A stretch of 47,857 nt of DNA from Pleurocapsa sp. CCALA 161 (GCF_003003995.1 NZ_PVWF01000033.1:1-47857); one strand, 5' to 3'; positions 16,642 to 26,222 are shown, counted from the first letter of the stretch. The notes: a model not told the origin generated them from the sequence alone. Translations and numbers: made by a program.

Positions 16642-17991
16642 ATGGACACAACAGTGATGAATTTGCCCGCAATAATTGCTGCTGCTACGTTTACGGTGGT
16701 AACTATAGCCATCTTGACGGAAAAGATGCATTTGACTACTGCTGCCTTTTTAGGAGCGTTAGTTTTAGTTTTTGCCCATGTCATGAGCCTTACTCAGGCA
16801 ATGGAATATATCAACCAAAGTCATGCCACCTTGGCTTTATTCTTGGGCGTAATGATTTTGGTGCGAGCTTTTGAGCCAACTAATATTTTTGCTTATTTGG
16901 CGACCCAGATGGTTTTATTAGCTAAAGGTGAAGGCAAGCGTCTGGTGCTGGGGGTAATTGCCATCACTACGCCGATCTGTGCGGTATTGCCTAATGCCAC
17001 TACTGTCATGCTATTGGCACCGTTACTGCCACCGATTGCGCAAGAAATTGGCATAGATTTTGTTCCATTATTAATTTTGATGGTTTTTGTGGCAAATAGC
17101 GCCGGCTTGTTAACCTTAGTGGGTGATCCCGCGACTTTTATTGTGGGAGATGCGATCAATCTAACTTTTAATGATTATTTAATGAGGTTAAGTCTAGGAG
17201 GGGTCGTCGCAGTTGCCTCGATTCTAATTATTGCTCCTTGGTTGTTCCGTGATATCTGGAACAAAAAATTGGGGGATATGGATAGTCTGCCTCATCCCAA
17301 GATCAATCATCCTAGAGTGTTGATGTTAGGAGGAATTTTGATTGCGGCTGTATTAACATTTTTTGTGATTGGAGAAACTTTACCCACCCCCATTCCTCCT
17401 GCTGCCGTGGCTTTATTAGGTGCGTCCCTGGCTTTAGTCCTGGCTAACCAAAGTAAAATCGATACAGTCCACAACATTCTTCGAGATGTAGACTGGAGTA
17501 CTCTCTTATTCTTTATGTCTACCTTTGTGATCATTGGTGGACTAGAAAAAACTGGTGTTTTAGATAGTATCTCCACTATCTTAGCCGTGATCTTAGGTAA
17601 AAATATTGCTCTCGGTTCGATCTCCTTACTAGTATTGGTGGGTTTATTATCGAGTATTGTCCCCAATATTCCTTTAGTAGTGGCAATGGTTCCGCTGCTC
17701 AAACAATATGTGGTAAACGTCGGTTTCGCGGGACCAGAAATATTAAACCCCGATTTTACTGGGCAACTACCTCCAGAAGTATTGCCTTTATTTTATGCCA
17801 TGATGTTCGGTGCTACCCTAGGAGGAAACGGCACATTGATGGGGGCATCTTCTAATATTGTGGCAGCAGGAGTTGCTGAGATTCACGGCAGTAACATTTC
17901 ATTTAGCCGATTCCTTAAATATGGAATCCCTGTAATGTTAGTTCAGCTTGTGGCAGCTTCATTGTATGTTACCTTCGCTTTTCTCCTGTAA
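16642..17991 (+). CDS. NhaD/ArsB/SLC13-type ion permease
   Basis: An integral membrane transporter of 449 residues with about 11-12 hydrophobic segments. PNATTVMLLAPLLPPIA (about 118-134) and LLTLVGDPATFIVGDAINLTFNDYL (about 155-180) are the paired signatures of the ion-transporter superfamily that includes CitMHS, ArsB and NhaD; a second symmetric repeat appears around PNIPLVVAMVPL and GGNGTLMGASSN. NhaD members exchange sodium for protons; others carry anions, and the substrate cannot be fixed from sequence. An in-frame ATG five codons later (16657) is an alternative start. It is followed 94 bases later by a cation/proton antiporter on the same strand. Confidence 0.78.
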   Translation: MDTTVMNLPAIIAAATFTVVTIAILTEKMHLTTAAFLGALVLVFAHVMSLTQAMEYINQSHATLALFLGVMILVRAFEPTNIFAYLATQMVLLAKGEGKRLVLGVIAITTPICAVLPNATTVMLLAPLLPPIAQEIGIDFVPLLILMVFVANSAGLLTLVGDPATFIVGDAINLTFNDYLMRLSLGGVVAVASILIIAPWLFRDIWNKKLGDMDSLPHPKINHPRVLMLGGILIAAVLTFFVIGETLPTPIPPAAVALLGASLALVLANQSKIDTVHNILRDVDWSTLLFFMSTFVIIGGLEKTGVLDSISTILAVILGKNIALGSISLLVLVGLLSSIVPNIPLVVAMVPLLKQYVVNVGFAGPEILNPDFTGQLPPEVLPLFYAMMFGATLGGNGTLMGASSNIVAAGVAEIHGSNISFSRFLKYGIPVMLVQLVAASLYVTFAFLL

Positions 17992-18085
17992 TTAAGCAGA
18001 CGTAAATAAATCTTGCGTTCTAAAAATTAAACAGTAAAATTAAACCCAAAATATCAAGATCAATAGTCATAATTATTATGTTGCT

Positions 18086-20239
18086 ATGACAACACCTGTT
18101 CTAATCTTAATCGAAGTATTGATTGTGATTGGCTTGTCTCGCTTGATGGGACAGCTTTGTCGTACCTTAAAACAACCTTTGGTAATTGGCGAAATTATCG
18201 CGGGGATTATGTTAGGACCTTCGCTGCTGGGTCTAATTGCCCCAGATCTGGCAGTCACCTTGTTTCCCCCCGAAACAATTCCTTATTTAGACGTTTTGGC
18301 GCAAATAGGGCTAGTCTTTTTTATGTTTTTGATTGGCTTAGAACTCAATCCCAAATATTTAAAGGGACAGCTAGATAAGGCAATTTTGATTTCCCATGTC
18401 AGCATTCTGGTTCCTTTTGCCCTTGGTTCAATTCTCGCCTTATTGCTTTATCCATTGGTTTCCAGTCAGGAAGTTTCTTTTACTGCTTTTAGCTTGTTCT
18501 TAGGATCGGCAATGTCGATTACGGCTTTTCCTGTGCTGGCAAGAATTATTACCGAGAATAACCTGCAAAAAAGTAAATTAGGCACTTTAGCTTTAACCTG
18601 TGCTGCGGTTGATGACGTTACTGCCTGGTGTTTATTAGCAATAGCGATCGCAGTTACCCGAACTAATAGTTTTGTGGGTGCTATTCCCACCATCGTTGAG
18701 GCTTTAATATATATTGCTTTTATGATGGTAGTGGTGCGTTGGCTTTTGAAAAAGTTAGAAATTCATTATCAACGCAGAGGTAAACTAACTCCTCTGCTAT
18801 TAGCGTGGATATACATGGGGGTAGTGGTTTCAGCTTTAATCACAGAATTAATTGGAATCCATTTAATTTTTGGTGCCTTTCTTCTTGGTGCAGTAATGCC
18901 CAAAAATGAAGGTTTAGTCCAAGAAATCGCCGAAAAAACCGAAGATTTTGTCATCATATTTTTATTACCTATCTTTTTTGCCTATAGTGGTTTAAAAACC
19001 CAAATTGGATTACTGAATCGCCCTATTTTATGGTTATTGTGTGGAGCAGTATTGACGGTAGCGATCATTGGTAAATATATTGGCACATATGTAGCGGCTA
19101 GAGTATCGGGGGTGGAAAAGCGGGATGCTTCTGCTTTAGGCTGGTTAATGAATACTCGTGGTTTAACAGAGTTGATTGTGTTAAATATTGGTTTAAAGTT
19201 TGGCGTAATTTCCCCTCTGTTATTCACCATGCTGGTAATCATGGCGTTGGTAACCACCTTAATAACTTCGCCCATCCTAGAGTCGATCTATCCTAAGCGC
19301 TTAATCAGACTTAATACCACCGATACAGAAATTGAGAGTACGGAAAAACAAGTTGCGACCTATAAAATTTTAGTTCCTGTAGCCAACCCTAATAGCCAAG
19401 CAGGATTATTACAATTAGCTGGGGCAATTTCAGGAGAGAAGGGGGCTGTGGTACATCCTCTTAGTTTGATTGAGCTAGAGGAGGATTATTTATATCAAAG
19501 CACTCCTGAAGCAGCAGATCAGTTGGTGACAAAACGACGTGAGCAGATCGAAAAAGTAGTTGATATTCTCGAACCTGAATCGATTAGAAAAAGTATTGTC
19601 CCGATTGTTGGTATTGCCCAAGATGTCGCGGAGGAAACTGCTGAGATTGCCACTAACGAACAAGCTAACCTAACTTTGGTTGGTTGGCACCGTTCGGCAT
19701 TTACCCAAAACAGTCTAGGGGGGAGAGTAAGGCAGATTTTGAATAATGCCCCCACTGATGTGGCTGTATTTGTCGAGCAAAAACCATATCCTTGGCAATC
19801 TTTATTGGTTGCTTATGCTAATAATATTCATGATGATTTGGCTTTATCCTTAGGGATCAGAATGTTATTTAGCAATGATCAACGTCAATTAAAAATTATT
19901 CAGTTAGCCAAACAAGATCCTGATACTACAGGGATTAGTTCAGAATTATGGCAAAGTATCGAGACTTTACCTGAGTCAGTGCGATCGCGAATTGAAATTG
20001 CGCCGATTGAACCTGGCGATCCCATGCAAGCAGTTATTCAAGCATCTGCTGTTGCTGATTTAACTATTGTCGGCACCAGTCGTGCCTGGGGAATTGAACG
20101 GCAAACTGTAGGACGTTATACAGACAAGTTAGCTAAAGAATGTGAATCTTCAATTTTAATTACTCATCGCTACAATCAAGTCGCTTATCATATTAATTCT
20201 TTGATTGAAGAGGAGTTGAACAACTCAAGCGTCGTCTAA
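18086..20239 (+). CDS. CPA2 cation:proton antiporter with C-terminal USP-like domains
   Basis: A 717-residue protein in two parts. Residues 1 to about 400 form 12-13 membrane helices with the KefB/NapA-type signatures LIGLELNPKYLKGQL near 86, CAAVDDVTAWCLLA near 172 (the two aspartates are the usual ion-site residues) and MNTRGLTELIVLNIG near 353. Residues about 425-700 form soluble domains resembling universal stress proteins, with TLVGWHRS and TIVGTSRAWG repeats suggesting two tandem copies. Such tails probably bind nucleotides and regulate the antiporter. Ion preference (sodium or potassium) is unclear. The c-di-AMP riboswitch about 2 kb upstream is suggestive, but a terminator intervenes. 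Confidence 0.83.
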   Translation: MTTPVLILIEVLIVIGLSRLMGQLCRTLKQPLVIGEIIAGIMLGPSLLGLIAPDLAVTLFPPETIPYLDVLAQIGLVFFMFLIGLELNPKYLKGQLDKAILISHVSILVPFALGSILALLLYPLVSSQEVSFTAFSLFLGSAMSITAFPVLARIITENNLQKSKLGTLALTCAAVDDVTAWCLLAIAIAVTRTNSFVGAIPTIVEALIYIAFMMVVVRWLLKKLEIHYQRRGKLTPLLLAWIYMGVVVSALITELIGIHLIFGAFLLGAVMPKNEGLVQEIAEKTEDFVIIFLLPIFFAYSGLKTQIGLLNRPILWLLCGAVLTVAIIGKYIGTYVAARVSGVEKRDASALGWLMNTRGLTELIVLNIGLKFGVISPLLFTMLVIMALVTTLITSPILESIYPKRLIRLNTTDTEIESTEKQVATYKILVPVANPNSQAGLLQLAGAISGEKGAVVHPLSLIELEEDYLYQSTPEAADQLVTKRREQIEKVVDILEPESIRKSIVPIVGIAQDVAEETAEIATNEQANLTLVGWHRSAFTQNSLGGRVRQILNNAPTDVAVFVEQKPYPWQSLLVAYANNIHDDLALSLGIRMLFSNDQRQLKIIQLAKQDPDTTGISSELWQSIETLPESVRSRIEIAPIEPGDPMQAVIQASAVADLTIVGTSRAWGIERQTVGRYTDKLAKECESSILITHRYNQVAYHINSLIEEELNNSSVV

Positions 20240-20291
20240 GTTCAAGTAAAAGTAAAATTTAAATAGAATCTCTCCGATTTAACGAGAAAGC

Positions 20292-20825
20292 ATGAGTCAT
20301 TTTAAGATCAAAACTCTATCATTTTATGTTATTGCGATTAGTAGTGTATTGTTTCTCTTTAAAATAGTCAGTACCTATGGTGAAACCAGACTAAACGCTG
20401 CTGCTGACATTAATGGCAGTTACCAGTTTGCCTCTGCCGAAAATTTACCCGATTGCTTACAAGGAAAACAACTCAATTTAAATATTGAACAATCAGGAGT
20501 TTATTTATTTGGCAATCTTGAGGTCGCGTCGCCTGGGGTTTCCCCAGGCGTTTATGACGAGCGTGAGGTTCAACCTAAATCTAGTCAAGGCAAGGGAATG
20601 AAAATTCCTTTTAATGGTAGTTTTGAAGATAATCAAATTATCATGTCTGGGCAAGGTAACATAGCCAATTGCGATTCTGAGGTGCAATTAACTGTTCAAG
20701 GACAGCACAAAAACGGAAATTTAGTCGGTCAAATCAATGATCATGTAGCCAAGACTGAAGGAGCTTTTTTGGCAAAATCTCAAAAATCAAAATTACCGTC
20801 AGCAGAATCAACCGAAGGATATTAG
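20292..20825 (+). CDS. Hypothetical secreted protein with in-frame palindromic repeat
   Basis: Unknown function. The 177 residues begin with a hydrophobic segment (about 8-26) that may be a signal peptide or anchor; the rest is a probable periplasmic beta-rich domain. Two cysteines (in NLPDCLQG and IANCDSEV) could form a disulphide. Around residues 80-95 the reading frame passes through CGCCTGGGG-TTT-CCCCAGGCG (20530-20550) and adjacent dispersed-repeat sequence, adding about 15-17 residues rich in Gly, Pro and Ser. The gene starts 52 bases after the antiporter gene, so an accessory role is possible. Confidence 0.6.
   Translation: MSHFKIKTLSFYVIAISSVLFLFKIVSTYGETRLNAAADINGSYQFASAENLPDCLQGKQLNLNIEQSGVYLFGNLEVASPGVSPGVYDEREVQPKSSQGKGMKIPFNGSFEDNQIIMSGQGNIANCDSEVQLTVQGQHKNGNLVGQINDHVAKTEGAFLAKSQKSKLPSAESTEGY
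20530..20550. repeat. Perfect 9-bp palindrome inserted in a coding sequence
   Basis: CGCCTGGGG and CCCCAGGCG flank TTT. The GGGGTTTCCCC core is shared in style with the spacer at about 3790-3801. It keeps the reading frame of the host gene. Confidence 0.75.
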
Positions 20826-20898
20826 CAATAAGGGAACTCCCAAAAATAAAATATCTAAACTTATCCAGAATCAGGAAAAATATCAACTGTAAAGATGT

Positions 20899-21519
20899 TT
20901 AGACAGCAACTTTTTGCGCAAAGCCCCAACTGCCCTGTTCATAAAAATTGCTGTAGTGCGGATGGGTTTTAACTAATAGTTCCCAAACCTTGCGGACTTG
21001 GGGAGTAATTCTTTCTTCTTCAGGTTTACGCAAAGCCCATTTCGCATCAAGATGTTCCATTGTCCAATCGAGATCGTCAAAAATCATCCAACCTCCAGGC
21101 TGCAATAGCTTGTCAACCAGAAAAAAAGCTAGCCCAGTATTGTACCAATCGTGACCACCATCAACATAACAAAGATCGAATGTTCTCTTTTGTTCTTCAA
21201 TCAGCTTCATTAAGCGCCAATTATAAGAAACAGGTTCATAGTAAAATTTAACTGTATCTAAATAACCACATTTTTCGAGCAATTCTTCTATATTGGGTTG
21301 ACGTTTTTGTGCGCTGTGTAGATCTATAGATACAATTGAGCCTTCGTCTACTTCCTCAAGAGCAGCAGCCATATAGCAAGTAGATACTCCATGATAAAAA
21401 CCTAATTCCAAAATGCTAGAAATATCATGTTTATGAATAAAGTCTTGCATGACCTGAGCTTTCTTCAAGGTCATATATGGCAAATCTTCAACCACTTGTT
21501 TTACTTTGATCAAATTCAT
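20899..21519 (-). CDS. Class I SAM-dependent methyltransferase (Methyltransf_24 type)
   Basis: A 206-residue soluble protein. ILELGFYHGVSTCYMAAAL (36-54) is the glycine-containing SAM-binding motif I, SIDLH (64-68) the acidic end of strand two, and DLCYVDGGHDWYN near 114-126 the motif of the cephalosporin-hydroxylase/Methyltransf_24 group. PGGWMIFDDLDW near 142-153 completes the fold. The substrate is unknown; relatives act on sugars, antibiotics or small metabolites. It is a single gene, convergent with the secreted protein at 20292-20825. Confidence 0.75.
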   Translation of the reverse strand: MNLIKVKQVVEDLPYMTLKKAQVMQDFIHKHDISSILELGFYHGVSTCYMAAALEEVDEGSIVSIDLHSAQKRQPNIEELLEKCGYLDTVKFYYEPVSYNWRLMKLIEEQKRTFDLCYVDGGHDWYNTGLAFFLVDKLLQPGGWMIFDDLDWTMEHLDAKWALRKPEEERITPQVRKVWELLVKTHPHYSNFYEQGSWGFAQKVAV

Positions 21520-21856
21520 TTAGTTGCTCTGCTATATAGTCAGAAGAATAATATCTAATTAACGGTATTTTACTAACGGCGTTGATTAATACGTAATGCT
21601 CTAAAATAACAATTTCAGAGTATTAAAGCTTAAATAATGCAAGTAGTAAACGAAATTGAATATTTAAGCAGAAAAGTTGATTCAAGATAGCAAAGAAAAA
21701 ATATCTTGGCAAGCGTTCACGCTCAAAAGTAGATCGCTCTACTCGATCACAAAGTGAATAAGCTTATACCTTTTAGTCTTGTAAATGCGATCGCGATAAT
21801 TTTTTTAAATATAACAATACCAATTTTTAATCAGCTAAAATTGCTCATTTCGCCAT
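21520..21856. other. Intergenic stretch, no gene seen
   Basis: AT-rich sequence between the methyltransferase (minus) and the peroxiredoxin terminator. It has one HIP1-like site near 21787 and no frame or clear stem; it presumably contains the methyltransferase promoter next to 21520. Confidence 0.4.
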
Positions 21857-21883
21857 AAAAAAAGGGTAGGTTATACCCACCCT
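21857..21883 (-). terminator. Intrinsic terminator of the peroxiredoxin gene
   Basis: AGGGTAGG (21863-21870) pairs with CCCACCCT (21876-21883), with one A-C mismatch, around a five-base loop. Six As at 21857-21862 become a U-run on the minus-strand transcript. Confidence 0.8.
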
Positions 21884-21915
21884 AAATAAAAGCCAATTGT
21901 CATCATCTAATAATC

Positions 21916-22554
21916 TTACTTATTTGGTTGAGGAGTCATCCGTAAATAAGGCTTAATCTCTTCAACTCCTTTAGGGAATTTTTGTCTTGCTTGGTCAGTA
22001 GGAATAGCAGGAGAAACTACTACGTCTTCACCATCTTTCCAATTAACGGGGGTAGCAACTGAATAATTATCAGTTAGCTGCAAGGAATCAATAACCCTAA
22101 GGATTTCAGGGAAATTACGACCTGTACTTGGAGGATAAGTTAAGGTGAGGCGCAATTTTTTGTTGGGGTCAATAATGAACACAGAACGCACTGTGACCTT
22201 AGCATCGGCGTTAGGATGAATCATGTCATAAAGGTCAGAAACCTTTTTATTTCCATCTGCCAAGATCGGATAGTCAACTTTTGTTCCTTGAGTTTCGTCA
22301 ATGTCGCCAATCCAACCCTGGTGAGAGTCAGCATCATCAACACTCAAAGCAATTGTTTTAACATTACGCTTGTCAAATTCAGACCTAAGTTTAGCAACTT
22401 CACCTAATTCAGTGGTACAGACAGGAGTATAGTCAGCAGGATGCGAGAAGAGAACTACCCAGCTATCCCCAGCCCATTCATAAAAGGAGATTTCCCCCAT
22501 GCTGGAATCTTGTGTAAAATCAGGCGCGGTGTCACCTAATCTAAGTTGAGCCAT
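21916..22554 (-). CDS. 1-Cys peroxiredoxin (Prx6 family)
   Basis: Reduces hydrogen and alkyl peroxides with a single catalytic cysteine. In 212 residues the active site is HPADYTPVCTTE with peroxidatic Cys46, the only cysteine in the protein, so no intramolecular resolving cysteine exists. The long C-terminal dimerisation part (LTYPPSTGRNFPEILRVIDSLQLT, then DGEDVVVSPAIPT) identifies the Prx6 group. GAGG lies about nine bases before the start, and a strong terminator follows, so it is a single-gene unit. Confidence 0.9.
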   Translation of the reverse strand: MAQLRLGDTAPDFTQDSSMGEISFYEWAGDSWVVLFSHPADYTPVCTTELGEVAKLRSEFDKRNVKTIALSVDDADSHQGWIGDIDETQGTKVDYPILADGNKKVSDLYDMIHPNADAKVTVRSVFIIDPNKKLRLTLTYPPSTGRNFPEILRVIDSLQLTDNYSVATPVNWKDGEDVVVSPAIPTDQARQKFPKGVEEIKPYLRMTPQPNK

Positions 22555-22676
22555 TGTAAAAACCTCGATTTCGTTTTAGAAAAGCAGTTCTTTATCTTCC
22601 CATGAAATGCTAGGTCTATATCCTGTTGCTTAATTGTTCTTGATAAGAAATTTTATCTCTTAATCCTTATGTAGCT

Positions 22677-23603
22677 TTAGGGCAATTTAGAAGCTGCTTT
22701 AACTGCTGACCAATCTTCTGGGGCGATTCTTTGATAAAAACCATCAGCATAAACTACACCAATAGTTCCATCTGCTGAGGGGTTGGGTTCATAAAAAGCG
22801 ACAATTTCCATCCCATTTTCCAGATCAGTAAGATTTTTAGCGGATAAAAAAGAATTCACCAGGTAAGGTTCTAAAGTTTCTGGATGATAAAATACAGAAT
22901 CATCATAGACAAATTCTTGCAATGCCAGCTTAACTGTCTCAAGGCTACTCATGTCTGGTAGTTTATTTTCATTTTGTTCAGCATAACTTTGCAAAGCACT
23001 ACCTAAATTTTGCAGGTTAGATTCAGTCTGCGATTCAATTGCTGCTAAATTTGCTTGTTCACAGGCTGCCTTTGACTGCTGTTCAGCTTTTTCCAGCATG
23101 GCAATATCTGCCTTGAGATCAAAAGGTCGAACATTATTTAAACTACCAATGGTCTTTAAATTCAAAAGAGATAAGGCAATAGTAGTTTCTGAGGTGATTT
23201 TTTCGGCGGATTTTATGGTTGCGCAATCACCACCTGCCAACCCAGACACAGAACCCATTAGATTTTCAAACAGCGAGTTAATATTCAAAGGTTCGCCTGA
23301 ACTTGCTAGACGATAAGCAACGACATATGTTTCGCTGTTAACTTTAACTGTTTTACCCTGAGTGTAGTAAAGATTGTTATAGAGATTAGCCCCAAAAAGG
23401 CTAGTCCAAGACTTCATCAAGTCTGCCATTTCATACTGACCGCTAATTGCTATTTGTCGCCAAGAGTCATCTAAATCTTTTAATTGCTTGGTTAGCGGTG
23501 CTTGTTTGCCAGAAATTAGCTCTTGAAAATCATTTGCCAGGCATTTTGAACTATAAGTAAGTATAGAAGTTACTATAGCTAAGGCTAGCGTTATTTTTCG
23601 CAT
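22677..23603 (-). CDS. Hypothetical exported protein
   Basis: A 308-residue protein with a clear signal peptide (MRKITLALAIVTSILTYSSKCLA, cleavage probably after residue 23). The mature part is helical, with paired glutamine-rich segments (about 165-215) ending in NLGSALQSYAEQNENKLPD, and a C-terminal portion (YHPETLEPYLVNS, VVYADGFYQRI) that recalls pseudopilin-related H-X9-DG domains without the pilin N-terminus. Function unknown; periplasmic location likely. It lies 122 bases upstream of the peroxiredoxin on the same strand, with no recognisable link in role. Confidence 0.6.
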   Translation of the reverse strand: MRKITLALAIVTSILTYSSKCLANDFQELISGKQAPLTKQLKDLDDSWRQIAISGQYEMADLMKSWTSLFGANLYNNLYYTQGKTVKVNSETYVVAYRLASSGEPLNINSLFENLMGSVSGLAGGDCATIKSAEKITSETTIALSLLNLKTIGSLNNVRPFDLKADIAMLEKAEQQSKAACEQANLAAIESQTESNLQNLGSALQSYAEQNENKLPDMSSLETVKLALQEFVYDDSVFYHPETLEPYLVNSFLSAKNLTDLENGMEIVAFYEPNPSADGTIGVVYADGFYQRIAPEDWSAVKAASKLP

Positions 23604-23809
23604 AATTAGTCGTTTTAATACTATTTAGATATATTGAACTCAAGATAGCTTAGGTAATTTGCTTCGCCCACTGTGGTTTTACTCAGTAAAGCTTCAATAC
23701 GATTGATTACTTTAAAATTGGGATTACTAATTTTTTTTAGAAAATGCAATTACACCTTGCCATAAGATAAAATAAACGACCTGATTAGCTGAATAATAAG
23801 GAAGACTTC

Positions 23810-24946
23810 ATGGAAGACAAGCATATGTTAATGATTCCTGGGCCCACTCCAGTCCCAGCGCAAGTATTGATTTCTTTAGGCAAACATCCCATCGGACATC
23901 GTAGCGGTGATTTTAGTCAAATTATTGCCGAGATTAATCAAAACTTAAAATGGCTACATCAGACTAAAAACGAAGTACTTTCCCTTAACGTATCAGGTAC
24001 GGGGGCAATGGAAGCGGGTATGATCAACTTCCTCAGCCCAGGCGATCGCGTTTTGGTTGGTGTTAACGGTAAATTTGGCGATCGCTGGGCAAAAATTTGT
24101 GAAGTGTTTGGTCTGAATACCGAACGGATTACTGCTGAATGGGGTAAGCCTCTAGATACCGAAGAAATTCGCGCTAAGTTAGAAGCTGATACCAATAAAG
24201 AGATAAAAGCAGTTGTGATTACTCACTCGGAAACTTCTGCTGGGGTACTCAACGACTTAGAAACGATTAACAAGTATGTAAAAGCCCATGGCGAAGCTTT
24301 AATTATTGTTGACGCTGTTACCAGTTTGGGTGCATATAATATTCCCATTGATGACTGGGGATTAGACGTAGTGGCATCTGGTTCGCAAAAAGGTTACATG
24401 ATCCCCCCTGGCTTGGGTTTTATTTCCGTGAGTGATAAAGCTTGGCAGGCTTATGAAACCAGCAAGTTTCCTCGTTTCTATATGGACTTGGGTAAATACA
24501 AAAAAGCCAACGCTAAAAATAGCACTCCCTTTACTCCTCCCATCAACCTAATGTTTGGACTACAAACCGCGTTAGAAATGATGCAGCGAGAAGGTTTAGA
24601 AAACATCTTTGCCCGTCATCTGCGTTTAACCCAGGCCACCCGTGCAGCAGCTAAGGCAATGGGTCTAAAACTCCTAGCACCTGATGATGCAGCTAGTACT
24701 GCGGTTACTGCCATCATGAGCGATGATGCCGAAGCGATTAGATCCACTCTGCGTCAGAAATATGATATTGCCCTTGCAGGAGGACAAGATCACCTTAAAG
24801 GTAAGATTTTCCGCGTGGGTCATCTTGGCTTTGTCAGCGATCGCGATATCTTAACAGTCGTTTCTTGCCTAGAGGCAACTTTATCTGAACTTGGTCATGA
24901 TTTTGAACCTAAGGCTGGAGTTAAGGCTGCTGCTGCTGCTCTTTAA
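23810..24946 (+). CDS. PLP-dependent alanine/serine-glyoxylate aminotransferase family
   Basis: A fold-type I aminotransferase of 378 residues that probably uses glyoxylate or another 2-oxo acid as acceptor, a role tied to photorespiration in cyanobacteria. The start MIPGPTPVP, the HRSGDF segment near 31 and VASGSQKGYMIPPG with Lys194 as PLP-binding lysine identify the AGAT/SGAT family; cyanobacterial members have also been annotated as the 'soluble hydrogenase small subunit', a name with poor support. AAGGAAG precedes the ATG at 23810; an in-frame ATG at 23825 is the alternative. A terminator follows at 24985. Confidence 0.85.
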   Translation: MEDKHMLMIPGPTPVPAQVLISLGKHPIGHRSGDFSQIIAEINQNLKWLHQTKNEVLSLNVSGTGAMEAGMINFLSPGDRVLVGVNGKFGDRWAKICEVFGLNTERITAEWGKPLDTEEIRAKLEADTNKEIKAVVITHSETSAGVLNDLETINKYVKAHGEALIIVDAVTSLGAYNIPIDDWGLDVVASGSQKGYMIPPGLGFISVSDKAWQAYETSKFPRFYMDLGKYKKANAKNSTPFTPPINLMFGLQTALEMMQREGLENIFARHLRLTQATRAAAKAMGLKLLAPDDAASTAVTAIMSDDAEAIRSTLRQKYDIALAGGQDHLKGKIFRVGHLGFVSDRDILTVVSCLEATLSELGHDFEPKAGVKAAAAAL

Positions 24947-24984
24947 CCTCTAGAAGTTTTGAATCTGAGCTTGAATTAATTCTT

Positions 24985-25012
24985 AAGTCTCTCAACGGTG
25001 GGGGACTTTTTT
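24985..25012 (+). terminator. Intrinsic terminator of the aminotransferase gene
   Basis: AAGTCTCTC (24985-24993) pairs with GGGGGACTT (25000-25008), nine pairs including two G-U, around AACGGT, followed by a T-run. The rest of the spacer up to 25337 shows no gene. Confidence 0.8.
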
Positions 25013-25337
25013 CTTGCTCATGTTCAAATCCATTGATGTTGGATTATTTATTTAAGGTTGCGATCGCCTTTTTAAAAATCTTTGATTGGTATGAAGTGAG
25101 ATTATTAGTGAAAATGGCTTTCACCCCTGGCAAAAGTTTGATTTATGGAAACATTAAACCCTTAATAAAAAGCTTAAAAATTTTAAATTGATAATTACCA
25201 ATTCTTAATGCCAGCGTGAAATTCTAATTATCAAATCAACAGTCTGATAATCCTCTGACGTAGCAATTTGAGGCGATCTTTGACTAGATTTTCTATAAAT
25301 AATCTTAGATTAAAAATTATTCGTAGCATTTAAGAAT

Positions 25338-26222
25338 ATGACTATCACCTGGACTACTTTTGCCATGCGCTTACTGATCGGATTTTTGTTAGCGGTAGGT
25401 ATTGGGATTGAAAGACAGTGGCTTAAACGCAGAGCCGTTTTTAAAATAAACGTTTTAGTAGCTTTAGGTTCTGAAATATTTGTGATGCTCTCAATTATGA
25501 CTCCTGGTGATTCTAGCCCCACCAGAGTGGCTGCCCAAATAGTATCTGGAGTTGGTTTTTTGGCTGGTGGGGTAATTTTGCGGGATGGATCGACTGTGAA
25601 AGGTACTAATACCGCAGCAACAATTTGGTGTGCAGCAGCAATAGGTGCTTTGGTTGGTTCTGGATTTTTAGTACCAGCATATGTATCTACATGTGCCGTA
25701 ATTGGTGCTAATTTATTAACAAGACCATTGGAAAAAGCTTTTAGACATCAACAAGATGAAGATCCTCAATCTTTGTATCTAGACGAGCTGTTTAAAAATG
25801 AGCAACCGACTATAAACAGTGGGAATGAACTTGCACCATTGACAGATGTAGTTAGTTTAGCTGATGTTGATCGCTATGATTATCATTATTGTTGTGCTGT
25901 GTTGTGCTGTGCGGAAAATGAAACTAAAGTTTTGGAGTTAATTAACCAATTTGCCAGAATACACAATTTAACTCTAATGAGAATGCAAACCAAAAATGTT
26001 CTCAGTGAGAATCAACCTGGCAGACTAGATATCGAAATTAATGTTGATTTTGCTTCTAAAAACAGGTGGTTAGTGCAATCTAATCTTCAAGAAATTACCA
26101 CACTGCTCAAAACTAAGGCTAAGGTAAATTCAGTTAGTTGGCAATTATTATCGCCCCAAAATTCCAAGGCGCAGGTTGATCTTAAAGCCTTAGCTTTCAT
26201 AGCGAATTCTAATTTATCATGA
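25338..26222 (+). CDS. MgtC/SapB-family membrane protein
   Basis: A 294-residue protein with four to five N-terminal membrane segments and a cytoplasmic C-terminal ACT-like domain (about 185-280). FLLAVGIGIERQWLKRRA (about 17-34) and VAAQIVSGVGFLAGGVILRDGSTVKGTNTAATIW (about 62-96) are the MgtC signatures. MgtC proteins help survival at low magnesium and modulate the ATP synthase in some pathogens; the cyanobacterial role is unsettled. It is a lone gene with a 391-base upstream spacer and no visible magnesium-responsive leader. Confidence 0.85.
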   Translation: MTITWTTFAMRLLIGFLLAVGIGIERQWLKRRAVFKINVLVALGSEIFVMLSIMTPGDSSPTRVAAQIVSGVGFLAGGVILRDGSTVKGTNTAATIWCAAAIGALVGSGFLVPAYVSTCAVIGANLLTRPLEKAFRHQQDEDPQSLYLDELFKNEQPTINSGNELAPLTDVVSLADVDRYDYHYCCAVLCCAENETKVLELINQFARIHNLTLMRMQTKNVLSENQPGRLDIEINVDFASKNRWLVQSNLQEITTLLKTKAKVNSVSWQLLSPQNSKAQVDLKALAFIANSNLS

